From Leptospira idonii (GTDB taxonomy: Bacteria; Spirochaetota; Leptospiria; Leptospirales; Leptospiraceae): DNA of 64,000 nt. Position numbers and translations under genes: made by a program. The number at the start of each line of letters is the position of its first letter. Position 1 is the stretch's first letter. Below, in pieces: positions 36,731 to 45,004 of this stretch. The stretch lies in the NCBI RefSeq assembly GCF_004770995.1, contig NZ_RQHW01000018.1:77734-141733 (forward strand). Direction: 5' to 3'. The notes beneath the pieces are model-generated. The model saw only the letters and a list, made by a program, of their open reading frames with translations. It was not told the DNA's origin and made no database searches.

Positions 36731-36843
36731 TCCTCTTCATTTGCAAATTATTTACAAAACGACATTCATGTTAACACGAAAGCCGTTTTATGACTAGAGA
36801 AATCTTAACGGGAAAAAAGGTTTCAGTCGTCCGAACCGATCGG

Positions 36844-37998
36844 CTAGGACTCATTTTTTAAGGATTTTTCCTTAAGATAATCACTGGGAGATTTTCCTGT
36901 CACCCTTTTGAAAGAGTCATTGAAAGTGGATTTGGAATTAAACCCGTTCTGCAAGGCCAAATGCAGCAGGTTGATTTTCCCGGAACGGTTTGCCTCCATC
37001 TCGGAAATGATCTCCCGAACCCTATATTCATTTACGAATTGGTAAAAATTCGTTTCCAAAACCTCGCTGAGAGACTGGGTCAAATGAGATCTGGGTTTTC
37101 CCAAGGCGGAAGACAGATCGTCCAAAGAAAAATCCCCGTCCCGATAGGGTTTTTGATTCTCCATATACTTTTGGATGGAGGCGGCATATTCGTTTAATTT
37201 GGATTCGGTTAGACCCGACTTTTTGTATTTCTTTTTAGGCGCTGCCTTTCGAATCGATTCATGACCCAAGAGCCAGGCGGAATAAAGAAGGTTTTGTCTC
37301 ACACCGAAGATGGAAATCACAAACGTGAACGTCAGAACATCGAAACCTTTGATGGGAGGAAGAAAAGGAAGCACTTCGTGTCCGTAATAGCTTCGGATGT
37401 ATCCCCAAACGATATGATAGGAAACGATAAAGAAAAAAAGAAAAAGAACTCCGAAGGTCCATCTCAAATCCAAAACATCTATGGGATAAGCCAAATCCGA
37501 AGTTTCATCTTTGCGGATTCGATTCACATACCAAAGGGAATAAACGGAATACGATGCCAAAGAAAACAGGGAGATATATTTTAAAATAGAATCCCTGGTA
37601 TGAAAGAAAGTTTCGTAGATACGATCCTTATCTTCCGTTTCCTCTCCGATTTGCAGGATCAAAAAACAACTCACATAAATCAAAAAAGGAACCAAGTGCC
37701 ATATATCTCTTTTTTGAAACGGTTTTCCTGAAATGTCTTTTATGTACAAAAAGAACAGAGGGCCGATTAAAATCTGTGTTAGATGAAAAAAATCGAAATA
37801 GACGGGGCCACCCCATCTTCCGAACAGATGCCCCAAATGTAAAAACCCCAAAGAAGTGAGAAACAATGCGAACATGATATCGAAAGAGAATCTTGGCTTT
37901 TTGCTGAGAAGGATGATGACTCCCAAAAGAGTGATTGCGATGGAAATCTCAGGGATAGGAAGTCTAGGGCCGTGATGGGGAGGGGGAAACGGATGCAT
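36844..37998 (-). CDS. Membrane-bound AraC-family regulator
   Basis: 384 residues. The first 240 contain about seven hydrophobic segments (for example ISIAITLLGVIILL, IYVSCFLILQI, TFGVLFLFFFIVSY). The C-terminal 100 residues are an AraC DNA-binding domain with two helix-turn-helices (FSLDDLSSALGKPRSHLTQ; LALQNGFNSKSTFNDSFKRV) and the terminal TGKSPSDYL signature. The N-terminal dozen residues are His/Pro-rich (HPFPPPHHGPR). It probably senses a membrane or periplasmic signal and regulates directly. The YHYH operon downstream is a candidate target by position only. Confidence 0.88.
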   Translation of the reverse strand: MHPFPPPHHGPRLPIPEISIAITLLGVIILLSKKPRFSFDIMFALFLTSLGFLHLGHLFGRWGGPVYFDFFHLTQILIGPLFFLYIKDISGKPFQKRDIWHLVPFLIYVSCFLILQIGEETEDKDRIYETFFHTRDSILKYISLFSLASYSVYSLWYVNRIRKDETSDLAYPIDVLDLRWTFGVLFLFFFIVSYHIVWGYIRSYYGHEVLPFLPPIKGFDVLTFTFVISIFGVRQNLLYSAWLLGHESIRKAAPKKKYKKSGLTESKLNEYAASIQKYMENQKPYRDGDFSLDDLSSALGKPRSHLTQSLSEVLETNFYQFVNEYRVREIISEMEANRSGKINLLHLALQNGFNSKSTFNDSFKRVTGKSPSDYLKEKSLKNES

Positions 37999-38048
37999 AT
38001 ATTTGCAGAAGATTCCCGTTTTCTAAGGAAAAAAAGAAAAAAACAAAA

Positions 38049-38074
38049 GCCCCTCCGGAAAATACCGGAAGGGC
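38049..38074 (-). terminator. Rho-independent terminator of the catalase gene
   Basis: GCCCCTCCGG and CCGGAAGGGC form a 10-bp stem with one mismatch around a 6-base loop. Read on the minus strand it is followed by TTTTGTTTTTTTC, just after the catalase stop. Confidence 0.85.
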
Positions 38075-38081
38075 AAATTGG

Positions 38082-39515
38082 TTAGGAGCGAATTCCCAAT
38101 TTTTCGGCGATCTTTCTGCCGTATTCAGGATCGCATTTTTCGAAATGGGAAAGGTTTGCCTTTACGATATCGGAAGGAACTCCCTTCATCGTACCAGCAA
38201 TAACGGAAGTTAACCTGTCTCTTTCTTCCGGAGAAAATAGACGGTACAAATCGCCCGCTTGGGAATAGTCGTCATTTCCCGCATGACTGTCGTACCGATC
38301 CGCATCTCCTGAGATACGAAGAGGAGGTTCTTTTACGGAAACATCCTGCACAGGGCCTCCGAAAGAATTCGGTTCGTAGTTATCGTAATTTCCGTTTTCA
38401 TCGAAACGAATCCCGTCTCTTTGATAAAGTCCGACAGGGTTCTTTGGACGATTCACGGGAATCATTTGATAGTTTCCTCCCAATCTGTATCTTTGCGCAT
38501 CAGGATAAGCGAAGAGTCTTCCTTGTAACATTTTGTCCGGAGAAGCTCCTATCCCTGGAACCAAATTGGAAGGAGAAAAAGCAGCCTGCTCCACTTCCGC
38601 AAAATAGTTCTTAGGGTTTCGATTCAATTCCAAAGTTCCCACTTCGATCAAAGGGTAATCCTTGTGAGACCAAACTTTCGTTAGATCAAAAGGATTCACT
38701 TTATATTTCTCGGCATCCGCTTCCGGCATCACTTGGATGCAGAATCTCCATTGAGGAAATTCTTTTCTTTCGATTGCTTCGAACAAATCCCTTGTGGCAT
38801 AATCGGGATCGGATCCTGCCAATTCTCCCGCTTTGGCCGCAGTCAGATTTCTAATTCCTTGTTTTGATTTGAAATGAAACTTCACCCAAAACCTTTCCCC
38901 TTTCGCATTCCAGAAAGAAAAAGTATGGGAACCGTATCCGTTCATATAACGATAACCATCCGGGATTCCTCTGTCGCTGAAAAGGATCGTCATCTGATGC
39001 AAAGCTTCCGGCGCCTTGGACCAATAATCCCACATACGAACCGGATTTTTATAACCGGTGATGGGATCTCTTTTTTGGGAGTGAATGAAATCGGGGAACT
39101 TGGAAGGATCTCTTTCGAAAAAGACGGGAGTGTTGTTTCCTACTACATCCCAAATTCCTTCTTCCGTATAAAACTTAATCGCAAACCCTCTGGGATCTCT
39201 CTCAGTATCAGCGGAACCTTTTTCTCCTGCGACCGTAGAGAAACGAAGAAAAAGAGGAGTTTCTTTTCCCACTTCCGAAAACACCTTCGCTCTGGTATAA
39301 GCGGAAATATCTTTCGTGATTTTTAACACTCCATAGGCGCCCGCACCTTTCGCATGCACGACTCTTTCCGGAATTCTTTCTCTGTTGAAATGAGCCAACT
39401 TCTCGATGAGATGAGTGTCTTGGATGAGAATCGGACCTCTCGGCCCTGCCGTCAGACTGTGCTGGTTTTCGGAAACAGGCTGACCGCCTGCTGTTGTTAA
39501 AGTGTTACGATCCAT
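38082..39515 (-). CDS. katE: Heme catalase
   Basis: Monofunctional catalase of small-subunit type (477 residues), converting hydrogen peroxide to water and oxygen. Conserved features: the catalytic His region [20 protein letters not shown], the heme/Asn region [14 protein letters not shown], and the proximal heme Tyr in [13 protein letters not shown]. There is no signal peptide, so it is cytoplasmic. It follows the ankyrin gene by 11 bases, and this pair faces perR across two PerR-type boxes. In pathogenic Leptospira the same three genes occur together and the catalase is named KatE, which I follow. The terminator lies right behind the stop. Confidence 0.95.
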   Translation of the reverse strand: MDRNTLTTAGGQPVSENQHSLTAGPRGPILIQDTHLIEKLAHFNRERIPERVVHAKGAGAYGVLKITKDISAYTRAKVFSEVGKETPLFLRFSTVAGEKGSADTERDPRGFAIKFYTEEGIWDVVGNNTPVFFERDPSKFPDFIHSQKRDPITGYKNPVRMWDYWSKAPEALHQMTILFSDRGIPDGYRYMNGYGSHTFSFWNAKGERFWVKFHFKSKQGIRNLTAAKAGELAGSDPDYATRDLFEAIERKEFPQWRFCIQVMPEADAEKYKVNPFDLTKVWSHKDYPLIEVGTLELNRNPKNYFAEVEQAAFSPSNLVPGIGASPDKMLQGRLFAYPDAQRYRLGGNYQMIPVNRPKNPVGLYQRDGIRFDENGNYDNYEPNSFGGPVQDVSVKEPPLRISGDADRYDSHAGNDDYSQAGDLYRLFSPEERDRLTSVIAGTMKGVPSDIVKANLSHFEKCDPEYGRKIAEKLGIRS

Positions 39516-39526
39516 CTTAAGCCTCC

Positions 39527-40111
39527 TTAATTGCTTCTCTTACGGTTCGATTTGAAAAATGAAAACAGATACGATGTCCAAGCGGAGAGAAAACGAAACT
39601 TGTTTCGAAAGCCTCCTTCGGAAAAACGATGCGTCGGATGAGAAGGATCCAAAGGAATAGAAAGGGATTCCAAAAACAGAATCATATCCTTTCGCCCGAA
39701 CATAACGGCCATTTGGAGTGCAGATTGTCCGGAAGGAGATATGTAATCCGGATCCGCTCCTGCTTCTATTAGAATCTGAGCCAAACCCACATTTCCTTTG
39801 AAAGCGACCCCCATCAGAATGGAATTTCCCGAGGCGTCTTTTGCATTCGGATCAGCACCAAATCCTAGTAAGATGCGAGTCAAATCAGAGTGTCCGTGGT
39901 AAGAGGAAAGCATCAAGGCGGTGTATCCTCTGGAGTCCTTGATTTCCAAAGAGGAAGGAGTGACTCTGCGAGAAAGAATTCCGGGAAGGTTTCCCGTCCG
40001 AGCCGCCTCGAACCAATAAAAATCCTCGGTAAATTCCTTTTGCGAAAAGCTGGAGCGATATTCTTTCCAAGCGGTAGAAACTTCCTCTGGGGCAGCCAAT
40101 TTCGAATTCAT
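39527..40111 (-). CDS. Ankyrin-repeat protein paired with catalase
   Basis: 194 residues with about four ankyrin repeats (about 55-160): [31 protein letters not shown] is the clearest, followed by [26 protein letters not shown] and [22 protein letters not shown] catalase-linked ankyrin protein is known from Pseudomonas (AnkB), where it supports catalase activity, and from Leptospira. It is the first gene of the ank-katE operon behind a PerR-type box. The C-terminus ends in a hydrophobic [12 protein letters not shown] stretch that could contact the membrane. Confidence 0.9.
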   Translation of the reverse strand: MNSKLAAPEEVSTAWKEYRSSFSQKEFTEDFYWFEAARTGNLPGILSRRVTPSSLEIKDSRGYTALMLSSYHGHSDLTRILLGFGADPNAKDASGNSILMGVAFKGNVGLAQILIEAGADPDYISPSGQSALQMAVMFGRKDMILFLESLSIPLDPSHPTHRFSEGGFRNKFRFLSAWTSYLFSFFKSNRKRSN

Positions 40112-40183
40112 AACTTTTCCTCCTCGGTTTCGGAGCTTTCTGCGGGGGATTTTGTGGTACCTGCGTCAGAAACTTTCAAATAT

Positions 40184-40198
40184 TTAGACTAAGTCTAT
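40184..40198. promoter_or_regulatory. PerR-type box, ank-katE side
   Basis: TTAGACT-A-AGTCTAT is a 7-1-7 inverted repeat, the geometry of the Bacillus PerR box (TTATAAT-N-ATTATAA). It lies about 75 bases upstream of the ankyrin start in the divergent ank/perR spacer. A second copy is 56 bases away. Confidence 0.75.
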
Positions 40199-40239
40199 AT
40201 TTAGAATAAATCTTATCTATATTTTTTGGCAAGTATTTT

Positions 40240-40254
40240 TTAGATTCAGTCTAA
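40240..40254. promoter_or_regulatory. PerR-type box, perR side
   Basis: TTAGATT-C-AGTCTAA, a 7-1-7 inverted repeat with one mismatch, sharing TTAGA and AGTCTA with the box at 40184-40198. It lies about 38 bases before the perR start, suggesting autoregulation. Confidence 0.75.
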
Positions 40255-40292
40255 TTATTGACAAAAAAAGGGAAACGGAAGAAATCAGAAAT

Positions 40293-40727
40293 ATGGATCA
40301 CTCTTACGAGAAAACCAAGGAGATCTTGGAAAAAGCAGGAATTCGCCCCACCTCTCAGAGGCTGGAAATGGCACATTTGCTTCTTTCCAAAGACCAGCAC
40401 TTGCAGGCGGACGAAGTGTTTCATCTCATCAACGAACATTTCCCTCACGCATCTCGCGCAACGATCTTCAATAATCTCAAATTATTCGCAGAAAAAGGAG
40501 TGGTAGGAACCTTGGAAATCAAGCCGGGAATCACACATTTCGATTCCAATACGAAACGCCACCACCACGCCTATGACGAAGAAACGGGAGAGATCATAGA
40601 CATCGAACTAGACGCCTCTCTCGAAGAACAAATCTTCGAAAGCCTCTCCCAAAATTTCCAGGAAAAAACAGGAAAACGTTTCACAAACGCAAGTTTAGTG
40701 GTCACACTGAAAGGCAAAAAAAACTAA
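40293..40727 (+). CDS. perR: Peroxide-responsive Fur-family regulator PerR
   Basis: Metal-dependent repressor of peroxide defence, 144 residues. Winged-helix DNA-binding region (about 15-85; [28 protein letters not shown]) and dimerisation domain with metal ligands ([26 protein letters not shown]), consistent with PerR. The protein has no cysteine, so it lacks the structural zinc site of Bacillus PerR; the same is reported for Leptospira PerRA. It is divergent from ank-katE, as in pathogenic Leptospira, with two PerR-type boxes between. The start is the ATG before DHSYEKTK. Confidence 0.92.
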   Translation: MDHSYEKTKEILEKAGIRPTSQRLEMAHLLLSKDQHLQADEVFHLINEHFPHASRATIFNNLKLFAEKGVVGTLEIKPGITHFDSNTKRHHHAYDEETGEIIDIELDASLEEQIFESLSQNFQEKTGKRFTNASLVVTLKGKKN

Positions 40728-40737
40728 AACATCTGGT

Positions 40738-40755
40738 GGGGGAAAGCCTTCCCCC
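40738..40755. repeat. GC-rich hairpin downstream of perR
   Basis: GGGGGAA and TTCCCCC form a 7-bp stem with a 4-base loop. It is the first of three hairpins in an 85-base GC-rich block between perR and the DUF1398 gene. Confidence 0.6.
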
Positions 40756-40765
40756 TCGCTCCAAC

Positions 40766-40794
40766 CGAGGCCAAAGCAGTCCGCTTTGCCCTCG
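40766..40794 (+). terminator. Probable terminator of perR
   Basis: CGAGGCCAAAGC and GCTTTGCCCTCG form a 12-bp stem with one mismatch and a 5-base loop, followed by TTTT on the plus strand. Confidence 0.7.
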
Positions 40795-40803
40795 TTTTGC
40801 GCT

Positions 40804-40820
40804 ACCCCCTTCTAGGGGGT
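40804..40820. terminator. Hairpin between perR and the DUF1398 gene
   Basis: ACCCCCT-TCT-AGGGGGT, a perfect 7-bp stem followed on the plus strand by TTACTTTTTA. It abuts the DUF1398 stop and could back up termination of perR. Confidence 0.6.
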
Positions 40821-41210
40821 TTACTTTTTAGGGAACTCTTCTATATGAAACTCCCCTTCTCTTCCGAAATAAATCACTTTTTTGCCTTTCAAATAAGCGA
40901 TGTAATAGACACATCCTGCCTTCAGAACTTCCTTAGAAAACTCTATATAATTGATTTCACCTGCTTGCACTCGTTTGATGGTTTTACGAACATCCTCCGC
41001 AGAGAATTCCAAAGCGGCAGCAGAAAAATCGTGAGGAACGGGTTCCAAATGAGTTTCTCCTTCGGAAGTATAATATCTGTTCTCCGATCGGACATAATCC
41101 ACATGATAAGACTCGATTCCTTCCTGTAAAAGGATTCCAACTACCTGAGGGAAAGTGATTTGTGCGGATAAAGTTTTTTCTACGGTTTCTTTGATTGTTT
41201 TTAGGTTCAT
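40821..41210 (-). CDS. DUF1398-family protein
   Basis: 129 residues without signal peptide or membrane segment, matching DUF1398 (unknown function): MNLKTIKETVEKTLSAQITF, GIESYHVDYVRSENRYY, and the C-terminal IEFSKEVLKAGCVYYIAYLKGKKVIYFGR. It lies 11 bases downstream of the marR gene on the same strand, so it is probably co-transcribed and under the same control. No enzyme motif is evident. Confidence 0.85.
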   Translation of the reverse strand: MNLKTIKETVEKTLSAQITFPQVVGILLQEGIESYHVDYVRSENRYYTSEGETHLEPVPHDFSAAALEFSAEDVRKTIKRVQAGEINYIEFSKEVLKAGCVYYIAYLKGKKVIYFGREGEFHIEEFPKK

Positions 41211-41221
41211 ATAAACTTCCT

Positions 41222-41689
41222 TTATTGAATTGGCATTTTGTTGAATTGGTTTAATTCCGCAGTCTTCATCAAAAGATCTGTGAGAGTTTTCCTTTCCGCT
41301 TTGGTCAAAACGGAAAAAAACTGATCATCGTTTTCATCCGCAAGCACGCCTAATTTGGGAATCAAAACCTTCGCTTCTTTCGTCAGTTTCAATTCCTGAT
41401 AGCGGCGATCCGTCTCCGACTCTTTTCTAGTGACCATCTTTTTTTCAAGAAGACGATCCGTGAGTTTAGAAACGGCTCCCCTAGAAAGACCGGTAAGTTC
41501 TGCGATTTGACTGGGAGGAAACGTATCTCCGCAATCGAACATTTCTCTGAGAACCACCCACTCCGCTACGGTCACTCCGCTCTTCTCCAATTTGCGGGCA
41601 AACGAAGAAGATACCTGATTGGAAACAAGCCTCATCCAAAAACCGATATGCGACTTCAAATGACTGACTTTTTTGACATCCTGCTTCAT
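41222..41689 (-). CDS. MarR-family regulator
   Basis: 155-residue winged-helix repressor. The ATG at 41687-41689 gives MKQDVKKVSHLKSHIGF and a standard-length MarR protein; the open frame extends upstream another 150 codons but lies in promoter DNA and enters the divergent barrel gene, so I exclude it. HTH: SQIAELTGLSRGAVSKLTDRL; wing: KMVTRKESETDRRYQELKLT. A perfect 22-bp palindrome sits 9 bases before the start, so autorepression is likely. The DUF1398 gene follows, and the barrel gene is divergent. The ligand is unknown. Confidence 0.9.
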   Translation of the reverse strand: MKQDVKKVSHLKSHIGFWMRLVSNQVSSSFARKLEKSGVTVAEWVVLREMFDCGDTFPPSQIAELTGLSRGAVSKLTDRLLEKKMVTRKESETDRRYQELKLTKEAKVLIPKLGVLADENDDQFFSVLTKAERKTLTDLLMKTAELNQFNKMPIQ

Positions 41690-41697
41690 AAACACAA

Positions 41698-41719
41698 AAT
41701 AGTTTCCTAGGAAACTATT
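41698..41719. promoter_or_regulatory. Perfect palindrome, probable MarR operator
   Basis: A 22-bp perfect inverted repeat, each arm AATAGTTTCCT, with CCTAGG at the centre. It is 9 bases from the marR start codon, the usual place for autoregulation. Confidence 0.78.
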
Positions 41720-41731
41720 GTAAACGAAATT

Positions 41732-41745
41732 ATTTCTATAGAAAT
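41732..41745. promoter_or_regulatory. Second palindrome, possible MarR operator
   Basis: ATTTCTATAGAAAT, a perfect 14-bp palindrome resembling the core of the neighbouring 22-bp site (TTTCCTAGGAAA against TTTCTATAGAAA). Confidence 0.6.
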
Positions 41746-41750
41746 CAATT

Positions 41751-41815
41751 TTTCCGCGCCCCGGACAGAGGGAGCGCCCTCGTCGACCGATGGCCGGAAA
41801 TGGCGCCCAGATCAA
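41751..41815. other. GC-rich intergenic block
   Basis: About 65 bases far richer in GC than the surroundings (GCGCCCCGG, GAGGGAGCGCCCTCG, GGCGCC), with an internal inverted GAGGG-AGCGC-CCTCG hairpin. No coding potential. Similar GC-rich intergenic DNA occurs near 40.75 and 47.65 kb; it may be an interspersed element. Confidence 0.5.
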
Positions 41816-41884
41816 AGTAGCCTCTATAGAGAGACAAGAAATTATGTAAAATTCGTTTGATTCACACAAAGAATTATGTGAAAA

Positions 41885-41902
41885 CGAAAACAATTGTTTT
41901 CG
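41885..41902. promoter_or_regulatory. Palindrome upstream of the barrel gene
   Basis: CGAAAACAATTGTTTTCG, a perfect 18-bp palindrome ending 15 bases before the ATG at 41918. It could be the operator through which MarR or another repressor controls the barrel gene. Confidence 0.65.
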
Positions 41903-41917
41903 AATCGGAGGGTTTTT

Positions 41918-42886
41918 ATGAAGAGTCCTAAATTTTATCTTTCTTTGATTTCGATGATGGCCCTTTCTTTCGAATCGATTTATGCGGAAGAGGAAACGAA
42001 TGTTCCTCCTAAAAAGAAAGAAACAAGGAATGCCACTTATAGTCTTCTTTTGAAACGACAAGATTACAAACTCACTCCTTACGAATACACTTCCTATACG
42101 GAAAAAACGGATCCTACCGAGTGGAAAGAAACGAGAAAGCTGAACCAAAACAGTAAAATCCTAATCCCTTTTGTTTTCGGTTATGAGAACCTGGAAAGCC
42201 TATGGAAATGGGAAATTTCTTATTTCGAAATGGAAACAGTGAATCCGAATGCAATGGTAGTCTCTTCGAAACAATCCGTTCTCAATGCGGATAGACATTA
42301 TTTTTCTCCGAACGCACGTTCCGAAGCGGAAGCAAACGTTTACAAAATATTCATGTTAAACGAAGGTTGGAGCCTTTCTCTGGGAGGAGGGATCAGAAAC
42401 ATCAATCGATATATTTACGGAAACTATCTCTCTCAAGGCGCTTTTCAGGAATACTTTTTCACCTACGGCCCTCAAATTTCATTGAAGACCTCTTACGAGA
42501 TTATGGATCGTTTGCAAATGCATTTCGGTTTGGATGTTTTTTACACCCAAGGAAACAGATTCGTGAGAAATACGAGCGTTGGCCAAGAGAGCCTAACATT
42601 CGCTCACTTTACCGCAGGGGCGCAAGGTGTTTATAGGGGTTACGAAGCCGATATATCTTTGAGTTACAGATTTCATGAAAATATGAAATTCCATTGGGGA
42701 TACAATTGGATCGAATCCCAATTCAGTTACTTAAATCTGCGTCAAATCGATACGGAGTTTACGGGAAGAGGAAACGTTTTCGAAAATTCGAATCAGATCG
42801 CACTCACTCGAATCCGTATGCCTGTGCGATCAGGGAACTTTGAAACCTTAAAGGGAATGTATTTCGCAGTTTCGATCCATTATTAG
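41918..42886 (+). CDS. Predicted outer-membrane beta-barrel protein
   Basis: 322 residues from the ATG at 41918, preceded by GGAGG; a start 8 codons upstream lies in the operator palindrome and has no ribosome site. Signal peptide about 1-23 (SFESIYAEEE). The mature chain alternates polar and aromatic residues in many beta segments (ILIPFVFGYENLESLWKWEI, WSLSLGGGIRNINRYIYGNY, FHWGYNWIESQFSYLNL) and ends FAVSIHY, the aromatic C-terminus of barrels. Family not recognised. A palindrome-rich 228-bp spacer separates it from marR. Confidence 0.78.
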   Translation: MKSPKFYLSLISMMALSFESIYAEEETNVPPKKKETRNATYSLLLKRQDYKLTPYEYTSYTEKTDPTEWKETRKLNQNSKILIPFVFGYENLESLWKWEISYFEMETVNPNAMVVSSKQSVLNADRHYFSPNARSEAEANVYKIFMLNEGWSLSLGGGIRNINRYIYGNYLSQGAFQEYFFTYGPQISLKTSYEIMDRLQMHFGLDVFYTQGNRFVRNTSVGQESLTFAHFTAGAQGVYRGYEADISLSYRFHENMKFHWGYNWIESQFSYLNLRQIDTEFTGRGNVFENSNQIALTRIRMPVRSGNFETLKGMYFAVSIHY

Positions 42887-42889
42887 AAA

Positions 42890-43315
42890 TTATTTTTTGT
42901 ATTTTTTCTTCATATAAGAGACGGAATTCGTGATCAATTCTTTCAGTTTCTTTCTGTCTATATCTTCCAATTTTTTGATATAAAGACAGGACTTTCCTGT
43001 TTTGAATTTTCCTAAATCTTTTAGGATGGATTCGTATGTTTCAAAACCCGCCATTATGTACAATGTTAGGTTTTGAGATCTGGGAGAAAACCCTACTAAA
43101 AAAGAATCCCCCTCATGACCGCTTTCATAAACATAATGATAATTTCCGAAACCGACTAAATTCGTTCCCCATAACTTCGCTTTTTCTTTAGTGATCTTTT
43201 CCATCAGGGAAACCAGTTCGAAACAATCCGTTCTTTTGGATTCTTCCTTGATCTGATTCAAAAATGAAACGACCGAATTTTGGGTTTCTTTCGTTTTCTG
43301 CTCCGCTTTTGCCAT
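42890..43315 (-). CDS. DUF1801-family protein
   Basis: 141 residues from the ATG at 43313-43315, with AAGGA upstream; a start 17 codons earlier is possible but lacks this. Features of DUF1801 (YdhG-like, iron-chaperone-like fold, function unknown): SVVSFLNQIKEESKRTDCFELVSLMEKIT, LWGTNLVGFGNYHYVYESG, SFLVGFSPRSQNLTLYI, and KTGKSCLYIKKLEDID. It is cytoplasmic and ends 3 bases from the convergent barrel gene. Confidence 0.87.
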   Translation of the reverse strand: MAKAEQKTKETQNSVVSFLNQIKEESKRTDCFELVSLMEKITKEKAKLWGTNLVGFGNYHYVYESGHEGDSFLVGFSPRSQNLTLYIMAGFETYESILKDLGKFKTGKSCLYIKKLEDIDRKKLKELITNSVSYMKKKYKK

Positions 43316-43408
43316 AACTCTTGTCCTTTTAAGACCGAAATTTATTTCTTTTTTAGATTGAAGCAATCACTTTCTTCTATCATAATTCAATCCTTAGGAG
43401 TCGCTTAG

Positions 43409-43614
43409 GTTTTTAAAAACCTAGGAATACGAACATTCGTTACTGGAATCAAATACGGCGCATTGTTCTTTCTTTGTTTTTCCGTCTTTGTTTCCACGAT
43501 GCATACTTACTATGCTCACCTTTCCCCCAAAAGACTACTGATCGATTCCGGTTACGACTTTTTGTTTTCATAGCGGCAGGAGCAGTGATCGGGGCCTGGC
43601 CCAAAAAGAAATAA
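43409..43614 (+). pseudogene. Frameshifted small membrane-protein gene
   Basis: One frame reads FVTGIKYGALFFLCFSVFVS, a membrane helix, then HTYYAHLSPKRLLIDSGYDFLFS and stops (TAG at 43570-43572). Adding one T in the run at 43566-43569 gives DFLFFIAAGAVIGAWPKKK and a natural stop at 43614, a second helix with a basic tail. So a one-base deletion in a homopolymer has broken a gene of about 65 codons. No ATG/GTG/TTG start is visible after the upstream TAG, so the 5' end may be lost too. Family not recognised; a sequencing error is possible. Confidence 0.55.
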
Positions 43615-43645
43615 TTATTTTCCCAGAACTCTATCTTATTCTAAT

Positions 43646-43679
43646 TCCAATTACGGATCTCTCATGATCCGTAATTGGA
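43646..43679. repeat. Strong hairpin in gene-free DNA
   Basis: TCCAATTACGGATC and its exact complement form a 14-bp stem around the 6-base loop TCTCAT. There is no T-run on either side, so it is not a standard terminator. The stretch from 43316 to 43857 holds only this and the broken small gene; I see nothing else there. Confidence 0.7.
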
Positions 43680-43857
43680 TCAGGTAAATGCCTAAGTTCT
43701 CCTTGAAATCTCTTCTCAAACTCGGTCAAAAAATTGCATTTTAAGGCTAGTTTCATCTTTTGATTGCCTTTCCTTTTCCAGGTAAATAAATTGCCAAAAG
43801 TAAACGTAAGACGATGAAAACCCGTTTTTTCTTCGTCGAATCAAGTGTAAAATTTAT

Positions 43858-45003
43858 ATGGAAAAAAACTCTCGTGCGATGGACCTCATCACTGGGTCCG
43901 AACAAAAAAATCACATCATCCTTAAATACCTAATCAACCAAAGAATCGAAATGAAAATGGGAGTTCTTTCCCAAACAGCGATCATCTCTAAGGCGGTATC
44001 CGGAAGCGATGAAATCGTTTTGGAAATCACAGACATCTGGGATTATTCCACAAAAGATCCCATCTTCCTTTCCAAGATGTTAGCGAGATTTGTGCAGATC
44101 CAATGCAGTTTTATGAAATCGATTTCTCCCACCCACGTACAATTGAAAGTGGAGAAAGTCGCCATCGCAAAAAAAGACAGACAATCTCCCAGATACCCCG
44201 TTACGGAAGAAGGTTTCGTCAACATCACAAACATCGTCAGCTCCAAAACCATCATAGAAGCGAACATGTTCAACATTCCCACTCTTGTTCGAGTGAGTTT
44301 CGAAGAATACGAAAAGAAACTCAGCCAAAACACAAACGACTTCGTATCGGTGAACGTATTCAAGTCGGGGATGGATCATCCTTTCGAAGTAGTAAAAAAG
44401 ACTCAGAAGATACTTCTTATCGAAGATTGTTATAAGGAAGATTCCTATCGAATGGAAGAAACTAGCTACATCAACTTCGAAGAAGAAGTGGACGACCATC
44501 TGGAAACCTTCATCAAAAAAAGCAAAGAAAAACAAATATTATCCGAGCTTATATTCCCTATCGTTTATATCAACGAATTGGAAGAAGTCATTCCCATCGG
44601 CTACGTATGGGTGCAGTCCAAAGAAAGAAAGTTAACCAAAGACTATGTAAATTCGGTCTCCTCTCTTATGAACGAAATGTTGGAGAGAATCAAGGACGCA
44701 AATCTCACAAAAACCTCCGACAAGTTTCCGGTTCTGGACGTTTCTCTTACCGGGTTAAAAATCAAAATCAGCGACAGCAATCTTGTGGAAACACTCCCCA
44801 AACAAAAAGGGTTTTTATTCGATCTTTTCTTCAAAATGCAGGCACCGTTCAAAGTGTTCGTAAAAGTCGCTTGGTGGAAAAAAGACGAATCAGGCAATTT
44901 GATCTTAGGGGTAGAATTCTCCAGCAAGTCCAAAACCTATTCGGAAAAACAAAGGTTCGAACAAAATCTGGAAATCATAAAACAGATAGGAAGCGCAGCC
45001 TAA
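43858..45003 (+). CDS. DUF1577-family protein with PilZ-like C-terminus
   Basis: 381 residues without signal peptide or membrane helix. It resembles DUF1577, a family found in Leptospira. Motifs suggest PilZ-type (c-di-GMP) elements: RQSPRYPV (an RxxxR) near 115, and DVSLTGLKIKIS near 300 (a [D/N]xSxxG), followed by beta strands (FDLFFKMQAPFKVFVKVAWWK, LILGVEFSS). Binding of c-di-GMP is inference; the two parts are far apart for one PilZ domain. The start lacks a clear ribosome site. It is convergent with the phosphatase gene, one base apart. Confidence 0.75.
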   Translation: MEKNSRAMDLITGSEQKNHIILKYLINQRIEMKMGVLSQTAIISKAVSGSDEIVLEITDIWDYSTKDPIFLSKMLARFVQIQCSFMKSISPTHVQLKVEKVAIAKKDRQSPRYPVTEEGFVNITNIVSSKTIIEANMFNIPTLVRVSFEEYEKKLSQNTNDFVSVNVFKSGMDHPFEVVKKTQKILLIEDCYKEDSYRMEETSYINFEEEVDDHLETFIKKSKEKQILSELIFPIVYINELEEVIPIGYVWVQSKERKLTKDYVNSVSSLMNEMLERIKDANLTKTSDKFPVLDVSLTGLKIKISDSNLVETLPKQKGFLFDLFFKMQAPFKVFVKVAWWKKDESGNLILGVEFSSKSKTYSEKQRFEQNLEIIKQIGSAA

Positions 45004-45004
45004 C

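Noticed and set aside
41690..42148. N-terminal extension of the MarR frame
   Set aside because: Would cross the operator palindromes and overlap the divergent barrel gene; the MarR domain is complete from the ATG at 41687-41689.
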